From Anaerolineales bacterium (GTDB lineage: Bacteria; Chloroflexota; Anaerolineae; Anaerolineales; DRMV01): a DNA stretch of 33,776 nucleotides. The notes under the pieces were generated by a model. The model was not told where the DNA came from. It was given only the letters and a program-made list of their open reading frames with translations, and searched no databases. Position 1 is the first letter of the stretch, and each line of letters starts with the position of its first letter. Location of the stretch: positions 1-33,776 of the forward strand of contig WFUL01000173.1 in assembly GCA_015484985.1 (NCBI GenBank), in the 5' to 3' direction. A program made the translations under genes and the position numbers. Positions 29,663-33,776 of the stretch are shown here, in pieces.

Positions 29663-30895
29663 CTAAATCTCGAAAAGTACCTCAAGCCCGGGCTCGGCCA
29701 CCACGTGCCAGGCCAGGGCCAGGGCCATCACCGTATCGTCATGCAGGCCCTCAGGCGCACCGTACCGAATTCGGCCCGAAGGCATGGTCTCACCCTGGTA
29801 TGCCTGTAACTCGGCGATAAGTACGTCGTCCGGCAAGATACGGATTTCCCGGTTCTCAAAGGCCAGGGCCAGGGCGTCTATCACGTTCTGCTTCGTGACC
29901 TGGGTCGTGGTGAAAGGCACCACGGGATACCCTTCCCGTTGCAGGCTCTCAATCAGCGGAAGGCCCATCGCGTTCGCCTCGGCCACGATGGTATGGGGCC
30001 GGAAGCGCCGGTACAGGGCCTTCAGCCGGTTCACCTGGACCGCATACTCGATGCCCGTGAACCGGTCCAGGTATACCAGGGCTTTCAGGGTCACATCCAG
30101 CACGGCGATGACCGTATAGTCGTGTACCCGGCCCCAGTCCACGCCGAACACGTACTCATGCCCCGGCACGGCCTCATCTTGCGGCTCCGCCGTGGCACAT
30201 TCCACCACGTGCCGGAAGACCTGGCCTGCATCGTCCAGAATCTCGGCCAGGAATTCCTGGCGGAAAATCCGGTCAGGAAGCCGCTCCCTCAGTTCGTCAA
30301 TTTTCGCGTGGTCTATATGCGGGTTCTCGTAGGATGTGGCGTGAATCTGAAGCCAGGCCGGGTCCTCGCCCGCCTGTACCCATTCCCGCCAGGCCCAGTT
30401 TTTCCCTTTCGGCACACCCAGCATGGCAACCCATCCGCCGAAGTCTGTCAGGGTCGGCGCGACGTACTCCGTCCACACCCGTTCCCGCATCAGGGAAAAT
30501 TCATCCAGCACCACGCCCCGGATACCCTCGCCCGCCAAACTGTCCTCATTCTCCGCCGTACGGAACCACAGTTCCAGCAGGCCCGGGATGACGATTTCGC
30601 TCTTGGCCTCCCGGATATGCCCGTGCTCGGGAAGGTCCAGGGCGCGCAAGATGCCCCGGGCGATGGTCTTCGCTTCACGCCAGGCCCGTTTCATCGAGGC
30701 ACTACGCCAGGACAGACCAACCCACCAGTACAGGCCGGGCTTTCGGGCCGCGTGATAGAAAATGCGTTGTATCCCCGCCATCGTCTTTCCCCAACGGCGG
30801 CCCGTAAAGGCCACCACCGAACCCGGCCAGGTCACCAGGGCCTTCTGTTTCTCACTATGTGGCTTCTTCATTGGAATGACGACTGTCTTCATCAT
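29663..30895 (-). CDS. terL: Terminase large subunit (410 aa)
   Basis: ATG 30893-30895 (or the next ATG) lies behind GGTGGGAAG and overlaps the upstream gene by 41 nt. The ATPase part shows Walker A FTGRRWGKT (30-38), Walker B GVVLDEFS (Asp131, Glu132) and the coupling motif GVPKG. The nuclease part has FGVDWGRVHDY (Asp253), VAEANAMG (Glu306) and HDDTVMAL (Asp386). It drives DNA into proheads and cuts the concatemer. It has normal length and a complete motif set. Headful versus cos cutting cannot be decided. Confidence 0.95.
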   Translation of the reverse strand: MMKTVVIPMKKPHSEKQKALVTWPGSVVAFTGRRWGKTMAGIQRIFYHAARKPGLYWWVGLSWRSASMKRAWREAKTIARGILRALDLPEHGHIREAKSEIVIPGLLELWFRTAENEDSLAGEGIRGVVLDEFSLMRERVWTEYVAPTLTDFGGWVAMLGVPKGKNWAWREWVQAGEDPAWLQIHATSYENPHIDHAKIDELRERLPDRIFRQEFLAEILDDAGQVFRHVVECATAEPQDEAVPGHEYVFGVDWGRVHDYTVIAVLDVTLKALVYLDRFTGIEYAVQVNRLKALYRRFRPHTIVAEANAMGLPLIESLQREGYPVVPFTTTQVTKQNVIDALALAFENREIRILPDDVLIAELQAYQGETMPSGRIRYGAPEGLHDDTVMALALAWHVVAEPGLEVLFEI

Positions 30896-31286
30896 CTTCC
30901 CACCGGAAAACTATTTGAAAAGGCTCAGCAAAATTCAGGGTTACCGGGGCATCCAAACCCAAAAGTCGGGCTCTACGCTCTTTGATTTTCAATCGGGCAT
31001 TGAACCATTTGAGGCTTTTCGTCTGCTGATACTGCAAAGCCGCTTCACGTTCCATCATGTCCAATTCAGCCAGTTCACGGGCTTTCACTTTCTCGATGGT
31101 CTGCATAGCCTCTTTTTGCCATTGTTCCTCAAGGGCTTTCAGGTCCCTGGAAACAGTAGACTGATGAATGCCCAAAGCGCGGGCTATGTCTTCCTGACTC
31201 ATATGATGCTGCAAATAAAGTATTGCCACCTTTCGGCGGCGTTCCTGAATTTCAACCTTTTTATGTCGTTTGTGTCGTTTGGTCAT
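30855..31286 (-). CDS. HTH protein, terminase small-subunit candidate (143 aa)
   Basis: I chose ATG 31284-31286, which has AGGGTG six bases upstream; a GTG three codons earlier is the alternative. After a basic N-terminus (MTKRHKRHKK), residues about 29-51 (MSQEDIARALGIHQSTVSRD) form a clear helix-turn-helix. The rest is charged and helical and ends acidic. Its place before TerL and its plan match small terminase subunits that bind phage DNA. A transcription regulator is the alternative. The DNA is more AT-rich than the flanking genes, as is part of the methylase gene. Confidence 0.7.
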   Translation of the reverse strand: MTKRHKRHKKVEIQERRRKVAILYLQHHMSQEDIARALGIHQSTVSRDLKALEEQWQKEAMQTIEKVKARELAELDMMEREAALQYQQTKSLKWFNARLKIKERRARLLGLDAPVTLNFAEPFQIVFRWEDDEDSRHSNEEAT

Positions 31287-31301
31287 CTTATGCACCCTAT
31301 A

Positions 31302-32363
31302 TCATGCAATTTTCGCAAGAATCTCTTTCCGAATGTGCCGCGTAATGGCTTCCATCATGAGAGGCGGCACGCTGTTTCCAATGATGGCCCATTGTTCTTG
31401 GTACGTCCCAGTTATCACGAATTCATCCGGGAATGATTGCAGCCGCTTCCCTTCCCCAACACTAAGCGCCCGCGGTTCTGCCCAGTGCACTATCGTGGCA
31501 AAACCGCGGCCGGTTTGTGTTTTCCTCAATGTAAATGAAGGTTTGCGAGGATGCAGTTTTTGGCAATCAGTATATCCTTTGCCTTCCTTGAGGACATCTT
31601 CTGCACTTTTCCCCAAAGGCACAAGCGGCCAAAGTTTCCCATACCGGTCTGTCAATTTCGGTACCCCAGAGGTGTCTGCCCCCTCTATTGCATCCGCACA
31701 AGCCACAGGTTGCCATTCTGGTTTCGGATGGGATGGCTCGATACCCAGGTCTTCCCGCACGCCTATGAAAATCACCCGCTCCCGACTCTGGGGCACGCCG
31801 AACCACATTGCGTTAAGCAGCCTGGCTTTCACGCGGTACCCAGACGCCCGGAGTTCTTGCATGATTTCGGCAAAGAGTAACTTCATTTTCCCTTTCACCA
31901 TCCCGCTGACGTTTTCCATGACGAAAACCTTCGGCCTGAGACCGCGAAGTAGCCGCACAAACTCCCGAAAAAGTTGGTTCCGCGGGTCATCCAGGATGCG
32001 TTTCCCCGCGGTGCTGAAGCCCTGACATGGGGGCGAGCCATCCAAAACGTCCAATTCCCCAGGCTGGATGCCCGCCATGTCCAGGGCCTGTTCTACCGAA
32101 AGGGTCGCAATGTCCCCATGATACACCGGCACATCCGGGAAGTTCGCGCGGAACGTTCGCACCGCGTTGTCATCCCATTCCACGGCCAGGAGTTCCCGAA
32201 ACCCCGCCATCGAATAGCCAAGCGAAGAGCCTCCCCCACCAGCAAAAAGACTGATGACGGTCGGGGCGTCTGGCTCCCGCGGGGCCAGGTGCTTTTCCCA
32301 CATCCGGTGAAGGTGGGCCGGATAGTCGTCTATTTTGGGAAGCGGAAGCCGCACTTGGGACAT
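31302..32363 (-). CDS. DNA cytosine-C5 methyltransferase (353 aa)
   Basis: ATG 32361-32363 overlaps the ParB-like gene by 34 nt. All core motifs are present: I, LFAGGGGSSLGY (39-50); IV, GSPPCQGFS with catalytic Cys113; VI, MENV (Glu150); VIII, QSRERVIFIG (192-201); IX, RALSVGEGKRLQSFPDEF; and X, GNSVPPLM. It transfers a methyl group from S-adenosylmethionine to cytosine C5, probably to protect phage DNA from host restriction. No cognate restriction enzyme is seen. Target sequence cannot be deduced, but CCWGG is strikingly common in this window. Parts of the gene are more AT-rich than neighbours, suggesting acquisition. Confidence 0.95.
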   Translation of the reverse strand: MSQVRLPLPKIDDYPAHLHRMWEKHLAPREPDAPTVISLFAGGGGSSLGYSMAGFRELLAVEWDDNAVRTFRANFPDVPVYHGDIATLSVEQALDMAGIQPGELDVLDGSPPCQGFSTAGKRILDDPRNQLFREFVRLLRGLRPKVFVMENVSGMVKGKMKLLFAEIMQELRASGYRVKARLLNAMWFGVPQSRERVIFIGVREDLGIEPSHPKPEWQPVACADAIEGADTSGVPKLTDRYGKLWPLVPLGKSAEDVLKEGKGYTDCQKLHPRKPSFTLRKTQTGRGFATIVHWAEPRALSVGEGKRLQSFPDEFVITGTYQEQWAIIGNSVPPLMMEAITRHIRKEILAKIA

Positions 32364-32845
32364 GTAACCATCTCCACCTTTTCCGCTACGTCTTCATCAA
32401 TCGCCGGGAATTCATCCGGCGGCTCAAAGTCCACCTGGTAGTTTTCCGCGACTTGTTGGAGTAAGGTTGCGATTTGCTTCTCCTCGGTTTCGATTTGAGC
32501 CAGGAGGTCGGCCAGCACTTGCTCATCCGCCGCAGCCATCGCGGAAATAGGGTCGAGCGTAGCCAGGATGATTTTCTCTTCCTCCTCATCCAGGTCTACA
32601 TATTGCACCGGGACCTTTTTCTCCCCGCGTCGCATGGCAAGAAGGATGCGCAAGTGCCCATCCACTACGTGGCCCGTGCGCCGGTTCACGATGACCGGCG
32701 GACCGGCCCATCCGATGCGGTCCAGGATGTCAAGCAAGGCATCCTGTTGCTTTTGAGGATGCACCCGCCAGTTCCAGGGATTGGCCTGAAGTTGCCGCGG
32801 GTCCTCTTCGCCATAACCCACAATGCGATTTTTCCAGCGGTTCAT
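32330..32845 (-). CDS. ParB-like nuclease-domain protein with C-terminal CxxC (171 aa)
   Basis: ATG 32843-32845 has GGAGGGA upstream; an ATG directly before it is too close. The ParB/sulfiredoxin fold is clear: NPWNWRVHPQKQQDALLDIL, PPVIVNRRTGHVVDGHLRIL (DGHLR 62-66), then VPVQYVDLDEEEEKIILATL. A helical region follows and the protein ends in CPKCGFRFPK (Cys162, Cys165), half of a zinc ribbon. Phage ParB-like proteins are often encoded next to DNA methyltransferases and may act in DNA modification or binding. It opens the operon after the leader terminator 32863-32904. The lone CxxC pair would need a partner to hold metal. Confidence 0.85.
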   Translation of the reverse strand: MNRWKNRIVGYGEEDPRQLQANPWNWRVHPQKQQDALLDILDRIGWAGPPVIVNRRTGHVVDGHLRILLAMRRGEKKVPVQYVDLDEEEEKIILATLDPISAMAAADEQVLADLLAQIETEEKQIATLLQQVAENYQVDFEPPDEFPAIDEDVAEKVEMVTCPKCGFRFPK

Positions 32846-32862
32846 CATTCCCTCCCAAATGC

Positions 32863-32904
32863 AAAAAGTCCGGCGGGTCGTGCACGTGACACGACCTACC
32901 GGAC
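32863..32904 (-). terminator. Leader terminator with overlapping antiterminator palindrome
   Basis: Minus strand GTCCGG (32904-32899), 2-nt mismatch, GGTCGTG, 7-nt loop, CACGACC, 2-nt mismatch, CCGGAC (32873-32868), then TTTTT (32867-32863). The palindrome ACCGGACCGGTCCGGT (32898-32913) can tie up the terminator's 5' arm. It lies about 50-90 nt after the predicted promoter start and 18 nt before the first gene. Confidence 0.78.
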
Positions 32905-32956
32905 CGGTCCGGTTCACCCCCTACCCCGCCCCGCAGCGGTTCGGGAGTTCACGTAT

Positions 32957-32965
32957 AGTATAGCA
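32957..32965 (-). promoter_or_regulatory. Extended -10 promoter for the packaging and virion operon
   Basis: Minus strand TGCTATACT (32965-32957) is an extended -10 box with only a poor -35 box. GTGAAC follows it, as after other promoters here. It lies between a terminator and the leader of the ParB-like gene. Confidence 0.6.
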
Positions 32966-32980
32966 TGAGCAAAACAAAAG

Positions 32981-33009
32981 AAAAAGGGCGCAGGCTTTTA
33001 CCTGCGCCC
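32981..33009 (-). terminator. Intrinsic terminator of the 64-aa gene unit
   Basis: Minus strand GGGCGCAGG (33009-33001), 6-nt loop, CCTGCGCCC (32994-32986), then TTTTTC. It ends the one-gene unit that starts at promoter 33265-33292. Confidence 0.9.
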
Positions 33010-33031
33010 ACCTTGACCTACTGGCCTATAA

Positions 33032-33226
33032 TCACCGCTCACGCACCTCAACTTCCACTTTCCCATCCCGCCAGGTGAACACCGCCACACGGGACGGAAA
33101 CTCAACTACCCATTGCTCCTCCCCTTGCTCCACGCGAGTGGGGAATTCTCCCCAGACCCGCGCAGCCGTCATCACCGCGTTGAACATATCCTTGACAAAC
33201 TGCACTTGCGCCAATTGCTCTTTCAT
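33032..33226 (-). CDS. Hypothetical small protein, monocistronic (64 aa)
   Basis: ATG 33224-33226 follows AGGAGTGAGGAGCC. The product has a helical first half (MKEQLAQVQFVKDMFNAVMT) and a beta second half (EQWVVEFPSRVAVFTWRDGK), ending EVEVRER. It has its own strong promoter and terminator, which suggests an abundant early product such as a host-takeover or regulatory protein (inference). No family is recognised. Confidence 0.8.
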   Translation of the reverse strand: MKEQLAQVQFVKDMFNAVMTAARVWGEFPTRVEQGEEQWVVEFPSRVAVFTWRDGKVEVEVRER

Positions 33227-33264
33227 GGCTCCTCACTCCTTTCATTGGACTTTGTTCACTTCCT

Positions 33265-33292
33265 ATTATACGCAAGCCACCAGGTTTGTCAA
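33265..33292 (-). promoter_or_regulatory. Sigma-70-type promoter of the 64-aa gene
   Basis: Minus strand TTGACA (33292-33287), 16-nt spacer, TATAAT (33270-33265). AAAACCCC precedes it and GGAAGTGAAC follows. It is nearly the same sequence as promoter 14370-14397. Confidence 0.92.
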
Positions 33293-33306
33293 GGGGTTTT
33301 CCCGAC

Positions 33307-33330
33307 TTTTTTGTTGCGAACAACAAAAAA
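33307..33330. repeat. Dispersed palindrome, copy 4
   Basis: TTTTTTGTTG (33307-33316), spacer CGAA, CAACAAAAAA (33321-33330) form a perfect inverted repeat. As at 14411, it lies between a terminator and the -35 side of a strong promoter, about 15 bp from TTGACA. Confidence 0.87.
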
Positions 33331-33354
33331 GGGCCGGGAACATTCCCGGCCCTT
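33329..33354 (-). terminator. Intrinsic terminator of the rightmost gene
   Basis: Minus strand AAGGGCCGGGAA, CA-centred loop, TTCCCGGCCCTT, then further T from the adjoining palindrome. It ends the operon of the partial gene. Confidence 0.88.
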
Positions 33355-33373
33355 CTTGGACAGGTCCCAACTT

Positions 33374-33776
33374 CTACGCCTCAGCCTCTTCCTGCGATTC
33401 CTTTGGAGTCAGTTCTTGTACCGCCCGGTCGTAAACCAATTGGAATTGCTCCTGAACCTCCGGCGGAACCAGGCCGCTTTCCTCGTCATAAAGCACGTCC
33501 AGCAGGGCTTTCAGGGAGTGGTCCCGCAGGCCCTTCAGGCTCTCCTTGCCGTAAAGCCACCAGGTCACAATGTGACGGGCTTCCACGGCCATTGGCCCAC
33601 CACCAAACACGCCCTCGATGGCCTGGGCCACCAGGCCAATAGCCCCGGCCCGGTTCTGGAACCGGAAGCCTTCCCGATAATACCGGACCGCCAGGGTGCG
33701 CATATACTCCCGGAATTTCTCAGGGTCCAATGGGAGCAACTTGCGCAGGTCCTGGGCGTCCAAGGCTTGCTGTACC
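33374..33776 (-). CDS. Hypothetical protein, 5' end outside the window
   Basis: The frame is open to the window edge. The apparent start TTG at 33761-33763 has no ribosome site, and codons before it are coding-like (VQQALDAQDLRK), so the gene begins outside. The visible 134 residues are helical and include EKFREYMRTLAVRYYREGFR and ARHIVTWWLYGKESLKGLRD, ending in an acidic tail. No motif is recognised. A terminator follows the stop. Confidence 0.8.
   Translation of the reverse strand, partial: VQQALDAQDLRKLLPLDPEKFREYMRTLAVRYYREGFRFQNRAGAIGLVAQAIEGVFGGGPMAVEARHIVTWWLYGKESLKGLRDHSLKALLDVLYDEESGLVPPEVQEQFQLVYDRAVQELTPKESQEEAEA

Noticed and set aside
1..33776. CRISPR array, insertion sequence, integrase or repressor
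   Set aside because: No spaced direct repeats, transposase motifs, tyrosine or serine recombinase motifs, or CI-like protein were found in any frame.

Overview
This window is part of a double-stranded DNA tailed phage or prophage with an HK97-type, long-tailed (siphovirus) plan. I assign about 48 genes and all of them read on the minus strand, so functional order runs from high to low coordinates. Gene packing is tight: 1-50 base overlaps are common, starts are mostly ATG, and Shine-Dalgarno sites are strong (GGAGGT-like). Base composition is GC-rich, with local AT-rich patches. Two genes run off the ends (33374-33776 and 1-466), so the element is larger than the window. No integrase, repressor or lysogeny module is visible. 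The canonical promoters, intrinsic terminators and GC-rich codon use suggest a GC-rich bacterial host; a Bacillota- or Chloroflexota-like host is a guess.

Layout from the right: a partial gene and a one-gene unit (33374-33776, 33032-33226). Next comes the packaging and virion operon: a ParB-like protein, a cytosine-C5 methyltransferase, a terminase small-subunit candidate and TerL; a portal fused to a MuF-type protein; a gp10-like protein, a small decoration candidate and a prohead protease fused to the major capsid protein; connectors, the major tail protein and frameshifted tail chaperones; and the tape measure, distal tail, Gp37-like hub, fibre, GH25 endolysin and two holin-like membrane proteins, ending in a terminator at 14435-14456.

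The 14.4-12.0 kb stretch is dominated by regulation. It holds a strong promoter feeding a GC-rich RNA with tRNA-like ends, a gene of unknown function, a pair of mutually exclusive 13-bp stems ahead of an HTH gene, and a second strong promoter followed at once by an intrinsic terminator. The 12.0-6.2 kb stretch is a replication block. It has an initiator with 23-bp repeats inside its coding sequence (a lambda-like origin candidate), a DnaC-like loader, several small proteins, two adjacent four-helix membrane proteins (one with a C-terminal HTH), an HNH protein and a VRR-NUC nuclease.

From 6.2 kb to the left end another strong promoter drives an unknown gene, a MoxR AAA+ ATPase, its VWA partner, three unrecognised proteins and the start of a RecT-like recombinase.

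The least ordinary content is regulatory. It includes four near-identical promoters, leader terminators with possible antiterminators, a dispersed perfect palindrome (TTTTTTGTTG, four bases, CAACAAAAAA), two tRNA-like RNA elements and the bistable RNA at 13687-13759. The phage-borne MoxR-VWA module is the best candidate for an undescribed protein system.
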